Source of the DNA: CAIQIA01 sp945861105
GTDB lineage: Bacteria; Cyanobacteriota; Cyanobacteriia; PCC-6307; Cyanobiaceae
Direction of reading: 5' to 3'
Length of the DNA: 25,564 nt
NCBI GenBank assembly: GCA_947488815.1
Contig: CANLCC010000029.1
Coordinates: forward strand, 1-25,564
Position 1 is the first letter of the stretch. Each line of letters begins with the position of its first letter. Shown here piece after piece: positions 1 through 8,018 of the stretch. A program made the translations under genes and the position numbers. The notes under the pieces were generated by a model that was given only the letters and a program-made list of their open reading frames with translations, was not told where the DNA came from and did not search any database.

Positions 1-402
1 CCCAACACCCACCTGGTGATGCACGGCTCCTCCTCGGTGCCCCAGGAGTGGCTGGACATGATCAACAAGTACGGCGGCGCCATCCCCGAGACCTACGGCG
101 TCCCGGTCGAGGAGATCCAGGAAGGCATCCGCAATGGCGTGCGCAAGGTGAACATCGACACCGACAACCGCCTGGCCTTCACCGCCGCTGTCCGTGAGGC
201 TGCCGCCAAGGATCCCACCAACTTCGACCCCCGCCACTTCAACAAGCCCGCCCGGGCCTACATGAAGCAGGTGTGCCTCGATCGCTATCAGCAGTTCTGG
301 GCCGCCGGCAACGCCAGCAAGATCAAGCAGCGCGACATCAACTACTACGCCGGTCTCTACGCCAAGGGCGCCCTTGACGCCAAGGTGGCCGTGGCCGCCT
401 GA
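1..402 (+). CDS. fba: Class II fructose-bisphosphate aldolase, C-terminal part (5' end outside window)
   Basis: This is the C-terminal 133 residues of a zinc-dependent class II fructose-bisphosphate aldolase, which joins glyceraldehyde-3-phosphate and dihydroxyacetone phosphate (also sedoheptulose bisphosphate formation) in the Calvin cycle and glycolysis. The reading frame is open from base 1. Near the start it shows the family stretch HLVMHGSSSVPQEW, whose His is a metal ligand, followed by VRKVNIDTDNRLAF, the conserved Asn/Asp substrate loop. The tail RDINYYAGLYAKGAL resembles the long Calvin-cycle type of the enzyme. It ends in TGA and is followed by a strong hairpin terminator, so it is the last gene of its transcript. 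The identification is firm; only the start is missing. Confidence 0.95.
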   Translation, partial: PNTHLVMHGSSSVPQEWLDMINKYGGAIPETYGVPVEEIQEGIRNGVRKVNIDTDNRLAFTAAVREAAAKDPTNFDPRHFNKPARAYMKQVCLDRYQQFWAAGNASKIKQRDINYYAGLYAKGALDAKVAVAA

Positions 403-423
403 GCCCCATGGCCAGCAGCGAGG

Positions 424-446
424 GGGGGGCTGAGGCCCCCCTTTTT
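424..446 (+). terminator. Intrinsic terminator of the aldolase gene
   Basis: A perfect 7-bp G/C stem (GGGGGGC, 424-430, with GCCCCCC, 435-441) with a TGAG loop is followed directly by five T (442-446). It lies 22 bases after the aldolase stop. The T run is on the plus strand only, so it ends the aldolase transcript; the convergent UPF0182 gene stops at 452. Confidence 0.85.
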
Positions 447-451
447 CATGC

Positions 452-3259
452 TCAAGGCTGGGTCAGACGTTGCAGGGCCACCTTGAGGTCCCGCTCCATG
501 ACGAAGCGACGGCCATCGGTGACCACCACCCGCACGAGGGTCGGCAGGCCACCGTTGCGCGCCTGCAGGTAGATGGGTTCCACGTACAGCAATCCCCGGC
601 CGACCGGCACCACCAGCAGGTTCCCCTGAACCACCCGGGACCCCTCGCGGTTCCAGAGGCCGAACTGGCGGCTGATGAGCGGATCCTGTTCGATCAGGGC
701 CGAGATCTGTTGCGGTCCGAGCAACAGCCTCTGCTGGGGGAAGCGCACCAGACGCAGCTCGCCGTAGGCGGCGCCATCGTTGCGGGCCGCCAACCAGCCC
801 ACCATGTTCGGCCGCCGCAGGGGCGAGAAGGGCAGCAGCAGCACGAACTCGGGCCGTTGCTCGCCGGGGAGCTGCAGGGTGACGTGGTACGGCCGCACCA
901 GCACCGACTGGGAGCCGTAGATCTCTCGCGGGATGTCCCAGACGTCGTCGCCGCTGTAGAAGGTGCGCACATCGGTGACGTGGAAGCGCAGCAACCGTTC
1001 GGCCTGGATGGCGAACTGACGGCTGGGCACCCGCACGTGGTTGCGCAGCGGGGCTGGCATCGCCGCCAAGGGCCGGAACAGTTCCGGGAAGGCCCGCCGC
1101 CAGGTGCGCAGCAGCGGATCCGACGGATCGTTGACGTAGAGCCAGACATGGCCGTTGTAGGCATCCACGACGGCCTTGACGGGATTGCGGAAGTACCGCA
1201 AGCCATCGGGATTGGCCGAGGAATAGGGATAGCTGCGGCTGGTGGTGAACCCATCCAGCATCCAGTACTGATGTTGCTCTTCTCTGAATCCTGGTTCGTT
1301 GTTGAGGCGGACCGTCACCAGATAAGGCTCGCTCTCGAAGGTGAGAAACGGGGCCAGGGCCCGCAGGCGGGCCTGCACCTGCCGTCGCAGCAGCAGCCGG
1401 GAGTTGGGGTTGAGGGCCGAGGTGAAGGGCAGGCGTGCTTCCCGCAGGTAGGCGGCCGCCAGCAGCCGTTGCCAGGGCTGACCCACGGGCACACCGGCGC
1501 CACCGCTGAACTGGGAATAGATGTTCAGCTCGCCGGAGGGGTAGTCGAACTCGCGCACATGGGTGGGGGCCAGCACGTAGTCGGCCGCTCCGGAGCCGTA
1601 ATACAGCCGCGGTCGACCCACGGGCAGCTGGCGCATCACATCGGCGGTGCTCACCCCCAGGGAGGGCAGACCCTGCACCTGCCCGCCACGGCCCAGATCC
1701 TTGACGAAGAAGAGCGGCAGGCCGTCGGCCCCGAAGGCATTGACCGGCGAGACGGTGAAGCCATAGCCGTGGGTGAACACCAGGTGCCGGTTCAGCCAGG
1801 TGCGTGACCCCTGGGGCAGGGCGGTCACGTCCAGCTCCCGCGCCGCGATCAGCACCTGCTGCGCTCCCCGCAGGGGGTCGCTGGTGAGGCTGTAGCGGTC
1901 GACGGCCGCCGACGGGAAGCGGTAATACAGGCGCAGCTGCTGCAGCTGTCGGTTGGTGGCCAGCAACGGCTGGGTGTCCCACAACCGCAGGTTCTCGAGG
2001 GTGCCCGGTGCCGCCTTCAGATCGGCGGCCGACAGCTGCTGGCGGGGTTCGAGGGTTTCGAGTCGCACCCGGTCGAGGCCGAAGGCCCGGCGGGTGGCAC
2101 GGATGGTGCGGGTCAGGTAGCGCTGCTCCAGCCTCAGTTCCTGGGGTTGCACCATCAGCCGTTGCACCACCGGTGCGATCAGCCATTCCGCCAGCGGCAC
2201 CAGCAGCGCCGTGCCGGCGAGGGGGATCAGCAGTCCGCGCCGCAACCAGCCGCGGGGCAGCGGCACCAGCAGCCCCACGGCCGTGAGCAGCAGCAGCACG
2301 CCCAGCAGCAGCCGCAGGGGCAGGCGCACGTGCAGATCCACGAAGCCGGCCCCGGCGGCCACCCCACTGCCCTGCACCATCAGCTCGAAGGGGGCGAGGC
2401 CCGCCAGCAGGGCGGCCACCAGGGCCAGCACCGCCAGCTGTGGTTGCAGCACCCGCTGCTGATCCTTGGCCAGCCCCGCAAACCGCCAGTCCGACAGGCT
2501 GGTTCCCTGGCTGATGCTCAGCCAGAGACAGCCGGCCAGGCCCACCAGTCCCTGGGCCAGCAGCACGCTCAGCAGCAGTCGCAGGGCGGGCAGCTGCAGC
2601 ACGGTGACCTGCAGGTCGAGGCCCGTGACCGGGTCGGCTTCCCCGAAGGGCACCGCCAGCAGGGCCGGCAGCCAGAGGCTCCAGCCCCGGGCCAGGGCCG
2701 TGGCTGACGTCACCAGTGCGGCCGCCAGGGTGATGCGCAGCGTGGTGAGGGGCCAGCGCAGCAGGGGCAGCAGCAGTCCAAGCCCCAGGCCGATCAGCAG
2801 CGGCGCGGGCAGATCGGCCAGCACCGGCAGACCGCTGAGCACCTTGTCATTGAACGGTTCGTTGATGAGGCCGCGGGCCTGTTCCAGCAGGTAGGTGAGC
2901 CCGATGGCGAGCAGACCCAGCAGCAACACCAGGGCCAGGGCCAAGGACCAGCCGCCCAGGGGCAGCAGCAGCGACGATTCCGGCCGCCCGCCACTGGGCC
3001 GCCCGCCACCGGGCCGCCGCAGCACCCAGCAGCGCTGCAGCTGCTGCAGCTGCAGGGGAATGCCAAGCCCCAGCACCAGCAGGAACGCCAGCAGCTGGAA
3101 GCCCCAGCGCCGCAGCAGCACACCCACCAGGTCGAACTGGTGGAACCACGCCGCTTCGACCCACAACCTGGGCAACAGCAGCAACAGGGTCAGCAGCAGG
3201 CCCGCCAGCAGCAGCAGCAGCGGCAGCGATCGGGACAGCAACCGTCGGGAGAGGGCCAT
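452..3259 (-). CDS. UPF0182 (COG1615) family large membrane protein
   Basis: This is a membrane protein of about 935 residues of the UPF0182 family; no biochemical function is known to me. The first 350 or so residues hold about seven hydrophobic segments, starting with a Leu-rich helix and the stretch LWVEAAWFHQFDLVGVLLRRW, typical of the family. The rest is a large soluble part with family-like stretches such as YGFTVSPVNAF, PRLYYGSG, PIYLQA and YVNDPSDPLLRTWRRAFP. The start is either ATG at 3259 or GTG two codons upstream at 3265; neither has a clear ribosome binding site. The GC-rich composition produces long shadow frames on both strands here. It diverges from thrC across about 120 bases. 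Family assignment is confident, role unknown. Confidence 0.88.
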   Translation of the reverse strand: MALSRRLLSRSLPLLLLLAGLLLTLLLLLPRLWVEAAWFHQFDLVGVLLRRWGFQLLAFLLVLGLGIPLQLQQLQRCWVLRRPGGGRPSGGRPESSLLLPLGGWSLALALVLLLGLLAIGLTYLLEQARGLINEPFNDKVLSGLPVLADLPAPLLIGLGLGLLLPLLRWPLTTLRITLAAALVTSATALARGWSLWLPALLAVPFGEADPVTGLDLQVTVLQLPALRLLLSVLLAQGLVGLAGCLWLSISQGTSLSDWRFAGLAKDQQRVLQPQLAVLALVAALLAGLAPFELMVQGSGVAAGAGFVDLHVRLPLRLLLGVLLLLTAVGLLVPLPRGWLRRGLLIPLAGTALLVPLAEWLIAPVVQRLMVQPQELRLEQRYLTRTIRATRRAFGLDRVRLETLEPRQQLSAADLKAAPGTLENLRLWDTQPLLATNRQLQQLRLYYRFPSAAVDRYSLTSDPLRGAQQVLIAARELDVTALPQGSRTWLNRHLVFTHGYGFTVSPVNAFGADGLPLFFVKDLGRGGQVQGLPSLGVSTADVMRQLPVGRPRLYYGSGAADYVLAPTHVREFDYPSGELNIYSQFSGGAGVPVGQPWQRLLAAAYLREARLPFTSALNPNSRLLLRRQVQARLRALAPFLTFESEPYLVTVRLNNEPGFREEQHQYWMLDGFTTSRSYPYSSANPDGLRYFRNPVKAVVDAYNGHVWLYVNDPSDPLLRTWRRAFPELFRPLAAMPAPLRNHVRVPSRQFAIQAERLLRFHVTDVRTFYSGDDVWDIPREIYGSQSVLVRPYHVTLQLPGEQRPEFVLLLPFSPLRRPNMVGWLAARNDGAAYGELRLVRFPQQRLLLGPQQISALIEQDPLISRQFGLWNREGSRVVQGNLLVVPVGRGLLYVEPIYLQARNGGLPTLVRVVVTDGRRFVMERDLKVALQRLTQP

Positions 3260-3307
3260 GCCCACGAGGCTAGGCAGGGCCGCGCAGCGGTCATTGCCGG
3301 GTCAATC

Positions 3308-3324
3308 CCGACCATGGTGGTCGG
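3308..3324. promoter_or_regulatory. Palindrome in the UPF0182/thrC divergent intergenic region
   Basis: CCGACCA (3308-3314) and TGGTCGG (3318-3324) form a perfect 7-bp inverted repeat around TGG. It sits between two divergent genes, 48 bases upstream of the UPF0182 start and 58 bases upstream of thrC, a position suited to an operator or a hairpin. Function is inferred from position only. Confidence 0.3.
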
Positions 3325-3353
3325 ATATTCTTCGGGGTCCCGGCCGGCGCTGC

Positions 3354-3359
3354 TAGCGT
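3354..3359 (+). promoter_or_regulatory. Candidate -10 element of thrC
   Basis: TAGCGT fits the cyanobacterial TANNNT -10 form and lies 23 bases before the GTG start of thrC. A similar hexamer precedes several other genes of this window at 16-28 bases. No good -35 box is visible. Confidence 0.35.
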
Positions 3360-3382
3360 TTGAACCGTTCCGCCCAGGCGCC

Positions 3383-4669
3383 GTGACGAGCACCCTCACC
3401 CGCAGCCCCCTGCAGGGCCTGCGCTGCAAGGAATGCGGCCACCCCTACCCCGCCGCCGCCCGCCACGTCTGCGACGAGGTGTGTTTCGGTCCCCTTGAGG
3501 TCGTCTACGACTACGACGCCATCCGTGCCCGCACCAGCCGGGCCTCCATCGAGGCCGGCCCCGCCTCGATCTGGCGTTACCGCGACTTTCTGCCCATCGA
3601 GGGGGACCCGATCGATGTGGGCACCGGCTTCACCCCCCTGCTCCAGGCCAACCGCCTGGCCCGCCGCCTGGGGTTGCGCCGGCTTTACATCAAGAACGAT
3701 GGGGTCAACATGCCCACCCTCTCCTTCAAGGACCGGGTGGTGTCGGTGGCCCTCACCCGTGCCCGGGAACTGGGCTTCTCGACCGTGAGCTGCGCCAGCA
3801 CCGGCAACCTGGCCAACAGCACCGCCGCCATTGCCGCCCATGCCGGCATGGACTGCTGCGTCTTCATCCCCGCCGACCTCGAGGCGGGCAAGGTGCTCGG
3901 CACCCTGATCTACAACCCCACCCTGATGGCGGTGCGGGGGAATTACGACCAGGTCAACCGTCTCTGCTCCGAGGTGGCCAACACCTACGGCTGGGGCTTC
4001 GTCAACATCAACCTCCGTCCGTATTACTCGGAGGGCTCCAAGACCCTGGGTTACGAGGTGATCGAACAGCTGGGCTGGCAACTGCCCGACCACATCGTCG
4101 CGCCCCTGGCCTCCGGTTCTCTGTTCACCAAGATCCGCAAGGGCTTCGACGAGTTTCTGAAGGTCGGCCTCGTCGACGAGAAGCCCGTCCGGTTCAGCGG
4201 TGCCCAGGCCACCGGCTGTTCCCCCATCGCCCAGGCCTTTGAGGAGGGCCGCGATTTCATCAAGCCCGTCAAGCCCAGCACCATTGCCAAGTCGATCGCC
4301 ATCGGCAACCCCGCCGATGGTCCCTACGCCCTCGACATCGCCCGCCGCACCGGTGGCACCATCGCCGCGGTCACAGATGAAGAGATCGTCGACGGCATCA
4401 AGTTGCTCGCCGAGACCGAAGGGGTGTTCACCGAAACGGCCGGTGGCACCACCATTGCCGTGCTGCGCAAGCTGGTGGAGCAGGGGCGCATCAACCCCGA
4501 CGAGACCACCGTGGCCTACATCACCGGCAACGGGCTCAAGACCACCGAAGCCGTCGCGTCCTGCATCGGCGAGCCCTTCTTGATCGATGCCAAGCTCGAC
4601 AGCTTCGAGAGTGCCTGGGAAAGGGCCCAGTCGCTCCAGCGCGCCACCTGGGAGCCCGTCGACGTCTGA
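3383..4669 (+). CDS. thrC: Threonine synthase
   Basis: Pyridoxal-phosphate enzyme converting O-phospho-homoserine to threonine in the cytoplasm. From the chosen GTG the protein has 428 residues. It opens with a zinc-ribbon-like cluster (Cys15, Cys18, Cys30, Cys34), as in cyanobacterial and archaeal-type threonine synthases. The PLP lysine is in the SFKDR motif (Lys116), followed by the CASTGNLANS phosphate-binding loop. I chose GTG at 3383 because the CKECG motif follows closely; the frame stays open further upstream, but only into sequence antisense to UPF0182. It is followed after 83 bases by a ThiS/MoaD-like gene, which raises the question whether it also uses a sulfur carrier, though the sequence reads as an ordinary threonine synthase. 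Confidence 0.93.
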   Translation: MTSTLTRSPLQGLRCKECGHPYPAAARHVCDEVCFGPLEVVYDYDAIRARTSRASIEAGPASIWRYRDFLPIEGDPIDVGTGFTPLLQANRLARRLGLRRLYIKNDGVNMPTLSFKDRVVSVALTRARELGFSTVSCASTGNLANSTAAIAAHAGMDCCVFIPADLEAGKVLGTLIYNPTLMAVRGNYDQVNRLCSEVANTYGWGFVNINLRPYYSEGSKTLGYEVIEQLGWQLPDHIVAPLASGSLFTKIRKGFDEFLKVGLVDEKPVRFSGAQATGCSPIAQAFEEGRDFIKPVKPSTIAKSIAIGNPADGPYALDIARRTGGTIAAVTDEEIVDGIKLLAETEGVFTETAGGTTIAVLRKLVEQGRINPDETTVAYITGNGLKTTEAVASCIGEPFLIDAKLDSFESAWERAQSLQRATWEPVDV

Positions 4670-4752
4670 ACCCGGCTCCCGCCCGAACCCCGGCCCCGCC
4701 CTGGTCCCTTTCTCTGTTGTCCGTCCGTCCTTCCGTCTGTTCTTCCGTCTCC

Positions 4753-5028
4753 ATGGCTGTTCAGGTTCTGATCCCCACCCCCCTGCAGAAGTTCACCAAC
4801 AACCAGGCCACCGTCAGCCTTGAAGCCGATTCGGTGCAGGCCCTGGTCGGTGCCCTCGAGGAGCGGTTCCCCGGCTTCAGCAAGAGCCTCTGCGATGACT
4901 CGGGCAAGTTGCGCCGTTTCCTCAACATCTACGTCAACAGCGAAGACATCCGCTTCCTGGACAACGAAGTCACGGCCCTCGTCGATGGCGACGAGGTGAG
5001 CATCGTGCCCGCCGTGGCCGGGGGCTGA
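4753..5028 (+). CDS. ThiS/MoaD-like ubiquitin-fold sulfur-carrier protein
   Basis: A 91-residue beta-grasp protein ending in Ala-Gly-Gly. The C-terminal Gly-Gly is the mark of sulfur carriers of the MoaD/ThiS/CysO group, which are adenylated and thiocarboxylated there. Other family marks are LEERFPGF early and FLNIYVNSEDIRFLDN followed by VDGDEVSIVPAVAGG at the end. ATG at 4753 is preferred over an in-frame GTG at 4717, because the added residues would come from a low-complexity pyrimidine tract. It lies between thrC and a bicupin gene (3 bases to the next start), so the three are probably cotranscribed. The partner enzyme is not evident: it could serve molybdopterin, cysteine or homocysteine synthesis. 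Family certain, pathway open. Confidence 0.88.
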   Translation: MAVQVLIPTPLQKFTNNQATVSLEADSVQALVGALEERFPGFSKSLCDDSGKLRRFLNIYVNSEDIRFLDNEVTALVDGDEVSIVPAVAGG

Positions 5029-5031
5029 GCG

Positions 5032-5940
5032 GTGGCCAGCGTCGCCAGCGCCGGGCAGATCTGGAGCTATGCCGAAGCGGCCAATCCGGTGCGCCGGGGG
5101 TTGAGCGAACCCCTGCGGCCCTGGTGCTGGCCCGCCTCCCTGCACGGGCCTGGTCCCACGGCTCGCCTGCCGCTGCTGCCCCCGCCCGAGCAGGGGCTCG
5201 AGGCCGAGGCCACTTCGCCGGCCCTGGCGGCGGCCTTCCTGCGGCTGCGGCAGGGGGAATCCCTGCACCTGCCCGACGGCTGGACGAGCCTGTTCCTTTA
5301 TGTGCTCCAGGGGGAGGGGGACCTGGGCCCTGCGCCGTCGCTCCCCTGGGCCCGCGGTGATGCCCTGGTGCTGCCCGCCACGGCCGGGCTGGTGCTGCGG
5401 GCCGCCAGCGATGCGGTCATCTACGCCGTGGACGATGGGCCCCTGCTGCGCTGGCTCGGGGCCGTGCCTGCCCCTGGTCCGCGGTTCACCCCCCTGCGGT
5501 TTGACGCCGCTGAGCTTGAGCAGCAGCTGCGGCAGGTGGCCGGCGAGGGGGCGGCGGCCCGCGCCAATCGGGTCAGCATCCTGCTGGGCCATCCCGAGCT
5601 GCCCACCACCCGCACGGTGAGCCCGAGCCTCTGGGCGATGCTGGGCCTCGTTGCCCCCGGTTCCGTCCAGGCCCCCCACCGCCATCAGTCGGTGGCGCTG
5701 GACCTGATTCTCACGGCTCCCCCGGGTTGCCACACCCTCGTGGGTGAGCGCCTCAACCCCCAGGGGGAGATCGTCGATCCCCAGCGGATCGACTGGGAGG
5801 ACGGCGGCGCTTTTCTCACCCCGGCGGGTTGGTGGCACAGCCACGTCAATCCCTCCGACCAGGAGGCCCGCCTGCTGCCGGTGCAGGATGCGGGCCTGCA
5901 CAGCCACCTACGCAGCCTGGACATCCGCTTCGCCGGTTGA
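5032..5940 (+). CDS. Bicupin protein, gentisate 1,2-dioxygenase-like
   Basis: A 302-residue protein starting at GTG three bases after the sulfur-carrier gene. The C-terminal half reads as a cupin domain: PHRHQ (His216, His218) gives the first metal-binding pair, and FLTPAGWWHSHVN (His269, His271) the second cupin motif, with a GLHSHLRSLDIRF tail. The N-terminal half (about residues 70-140) looks like a degenerate cupin barrel without clear metal ligands. This layout resembles gentisate 1,2-dioxygenase and related bicupins, but gentisate metabolism is not otherwise seen here, so the substrate is unknown. It is probably translated with the preceding gene. Convergent ftsH stops six bases downstream. 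Confidence 0.72.
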   Translation: MASVASAGQIWSYAEAANPVRRGLSEPLRPWCWPASLHGPGPTARLPLLPPPEQGLEAEATSPALAAAFLRLRQGESLHLPDGWTSLFLYVLQGEGDLGPAPSLPWARGDALVLPATAGLVLRAASDAVIYAVDDGPLLRWLGAVPAPGPRFTPLRFDAAELEQQLRQVAGEGAAARANRVSILLGHPELPTTRTVSPSLWAMLGLVAPGSVQAPHRHQSVALDLILTAPPGCHTLVGERLNPQGEIVDPQRIDWEDGGAFLTPAGWWHSHVNPSDQEARLLPVQDAGLHSHLRSLDIRFAG

Positions 5941-5946
5941 AGGCCC

Positions 5947-7713
5947 TCAGGCCGGGGTCAGGGCGCGCTGCTGTTCATCGGCCGCGACCAGCGCCCTGAA
6001 CGTCTCACCGCTGAGTGTTTCCTGCTCGATCAACTGCTCGACCAGCTGATCCAGCAGGGTCCGGCGGGGTTCGAGCATCGCCACCGCCCGGTCAAGGGCG
6101 CTGCGGGCCATGCGCTGCACGGCCTCGTCGATCACCGTGGCCGTGCGGGCGGAATAGTCGGGCTGCGGCCGCATCCAGTCGCGGCCGAGGAACACCTCGC
6201 CCCCATCCCGTTCCAGGGCCACGGGGCCCAGTTCGGAGAAGCCGTAGCGGGTGACCATTTCCCGGGCGGTGCGCGTGACCAGCTCCAGGTCGCTGCTGGC
6301 CCCCTGGGTCACCTCCGCCGGCCCGAAGACCAGCAGTTCGGCGGCCCGGCCGCCCATGGCCACCACCAACCGGGCGTCGAGGTAGGCGCGGCTGATCAGT
6401 CCGCTGTCGAGGATCTCTTCGTCAGGGGTGGTGCGGGCAAACCCGCCGACCCCATTGGCCCTGGGCAAGAGCGTCACCTTGTCGAGGGCATCCGCCGCCG
6501 GCAGCAGGGTGGTGAGCAGGGCATGGCCCACCTCGTGGTACGCGATCAGTCGTTTCTTGGCACTGTCCTGCAGGGGGCGGGCCGCCAGGCCCATCGTCAC
6601 CCGTTCCAGGGCATCGTTCATCGCCTGCTCATCGATGGCGCTGCGTTGCCGCCGGGCGGTGAGGATGGCGGCCTCGTTCACGAGGTTGGCCAGATCGGCG
6701 CCCGAAAAGCCGGGGGTGCGGCGGGCCCACAGCGCCAGGGACACGTCCTCCCCCAGGGGGCGGGTGCGGGCATGGACCCCAAGAATGGCCTCGCGGCCGC
6801 GGCGGTCGGGCAGTTCGACCTGGATCTGGCGGTCAAAGCGCCCCGGCCGCAGCAGCGCCGTGTCGAGCACGTCGGCGCGGTTGGTGGCGGCGAGCAGGAT
6901 CACCCCCGAGTTGTCCTCGAACCCATCCATCTCGGTGAGCAGCTGGTTGAGGGTCTGCTCACGCTCGTCATTGCCGCCACCGATGCCGGCCCCCCGCTGG
7001 CGGCCCACCGCATCGATCTCGTCGATGAACACGATGCAGGGTGCCTTGGCCTTCGCCTGGCGGAACAGATCGCGCACCCGGCTGGCGCCGACCCCCACGA
7101 ACATCTCGACGAACTCGGAAGCCGAGATCGAGAAGAACGGCACTCCGGCCTCGCCGGCGATGGCCCGGGCCAGCAGGGTCTTGCCGGTGCCGGGCGGTCC
7201 CACCAGCAGCACGCCGCGGGGGATGCGGGCACCGATGGTGGTGAAGCGCTGGGGCTCCTTGAGGAAGGCCACCACCTCCTGCAGTTCGATCTTGGCCTCG
7301 TCGATGCCGGCGACGTCCTCGAAGCGCACGGCAAGGCTGCCTTCGGGTTGCAGACGGGCCTGGCTGCGTCCGAAGCCCAGGGCCTTCTGGGCCACGGATG
7401 CCGAGCGGCGCAGCAGCAGCACCAGCAGACCGATCAGCAGAACCCCCAGCAGGGCATTGGTGAGCACCGCCGCCATGGCGCCCTCGTCGGGGTCGTAGCG
7501 CACGGTGAATGGCACCCCGGCGGCTTCGGCCACGCGCGGAATCTGCGGGTCGTTGCTGAACACCGCCACCCGGGCGGTGCGGCCGTCCTTCAGCTGGGCC
7601 TGCACCAGGTCCTCGCGGGGATAGAGGGTCATCTCCGAGACCTGCCCGTCCTTGAGGGCCCTGAGGAGATGGCTGTAGGTGATCTTCACCGCCGGCTGGT
7701 CTCCCTTGGCCAC
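5947..7713 (-). CDS. ftsH: ATP-dependent zinc metalloprotease FtsH, with only one visible membrane segment
   Basis: Membrane AAA+ protease degrading damaged or unassembled membrane proteins; in cyanobacteria FtsH complexes act in photosystem II repair and other quality control. Using GTG at 7713 it has 588 residues. The order is a short N-terminal domain, one membrane helix (about 85-107), Walker A GPPGTGKT (about 171), the EFVEMFVGVGASRVRDLF pore region, Walker B IVFIDEID, the arginine-finger RPGRFDRQ, the zinc site HEVGH (about 393-397) and GASSDLE with the third ligand. GTG 7713 is supported by AAGGA six bases upstream. Most FtsH proteins have a first membrane helix before this N-domain; it is missing here, and no hydrophobic segment precedes it in frame. 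Diverges from rpmF. Confidence 0.92.
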   Translation of the reverse strand: MAKGDQPAVKITYSHLLRALKDGQVSEMTLYPREDLVQAQLKDGRTARVAVFSNDPQIPRVAEAAGVPFTVRYDPDEGAMAAVLTNALLGVLLIGLLVLLLRRSASVAQKALGFGRSQARLQPEGSLAVRFEDVAGIDEAKIELQEVVAFLKEPQRFTTIGARIPRGVLLVGPPGTGKTLLARAIAGEAGVPFFSISASEFVEMFVGVGASRVRDLFRQAKAKAPCIVFIDEIDAVGRQRGAGIGGGNDEREQTLNQLLTEMDGFEDNSGVILLAATNRADVLDTALLRPGRFDRQIQVELPDRRGREAILGVHARTRPLGEDVSLALWARRTPGFSGADLANLVNEAAILTARRQRSAIDEQAMNDALERVTMGLAARPLQDSAKKRLIAYHEVGHALLTTLLPAADALDKVTLLPRANGVGGFARTTPDEEILDSGLISRAYLDARLVVAMGGRAAELLVFGPAEVTQGASSDLELVTRTAREMVTRYGFSELGPVALERDGGEVFLGRDWMRPQPDYSARTATVIDEAVQRMARSALDRAVAMLEPRRTLLDQLVEQLIEQETLSGETFRALVAADEQQRALTPA

Positions 7714-7719
7714 AGTCAA

Positions 7720-7724
7720 TCCTT
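7720..7724 (-). promoter_or_regulatory. Ribosome binding site deciding the ftsH start
   Basis: On the minus strand AAGGA ends six bases before GTG 7713. This favours the short FtsH form over the upstream ATG at 7836, which lies inside the opposite rpmF gene. Confidence 0.55.
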
Positions 7725-7733
7725 GCTGTTTCC

Positions 7734-7739
7734 AGCCTA
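7734..7739 (-). promoter_or_regulatory. Candidate -10 element of ftsH
   Basis: TAGGCT on the minus strand fits TANNNT and ends 20 bases before the GTG start. It agrees with the spacing seen before thrC, DUF2996, acsF and psb30. Confidence 0.33.
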
Positions 7740-7801
7740 GCGATTGACGAAGGCCACCCCGGCATCCGAGACTTTCCGTTTGGCAGTCAGGATCCAGGGC
7801 G

Positions 7802-7978
7802 ATGGCCGTACCCAAGAAGAAAACCTCCAAGGCCAAGCGGAACCAGCGGCATGCCGTGTGGAAAGGTCAGGCCAGGGTGGCCGCCGCCCGCGCCCTCTCC
7901 CTGGGCAAGGCGGTGCTGAGTGGGCGCGCCCAGGGCTTCGTCTACCCGATGCCTGATCCCGACGACAGCGAGGAGTGA
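7802..7978 (+). CDS. rpmF: 50S ribosomal protein L32
   Basis: A 58-residue basic protein, just below common ORF length cut-offs. It begins MAVPKKKTSKAKRNQRHAVW, the L32 signature, and continues with LSLGKAVLSGRAQGFVYPM and an acidic tail, as in cyanobacterial and plastid L32. It lacks the paired zinc-binding cysteines found in some bacterial L32 proteins. AGGA (7789-7792) lies nine bases before the ATG. It diverges from ftsH; a TTGACG (7744-7749) upstream could be a -35 box, but no good -10 follows it at the right spacing. It is a component of the large ribosomal subunit. Identification is firm. Confidence 0.95.
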   Translation: MAVPKKKTSKAKRNQRHAVWKGQARVAAARALSLGKAVLSGRAQGFVYPMPDPDDSEE

Positions 7979-7983
7979 CCCGC

Positions 7984-8018
7984 GACGGGTGACCAGCGAG
8001 GGGTGGGTCGCTGCCGTC
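7984..8018. terminator. Possible hairpin between convergent rpmF and ycf20
   Basis: GACGG and AGCGA on the left pair with TCGCT and CCGTC on the right, giving an interrupted stem of about ten base pairs in the 38-base convergent gap. There is no T run, so termination activity is a guess from position. Confidence 0.25.

Noticed and set aside
357..2186. 609-codon minus-strand open frame overlapping UPF0182
   Set aside because: It is an alternate frame of the UPF0182 gene, rich in Ala/Gly/Pro/Arg with no recognisable domain; a GC-bias shadow.
7744..7749. TTGACG as -35 box of rpmF
   Set aside because: No acceptable -10 sequence 16-18 bases downstream, so a promoter is not claimed.
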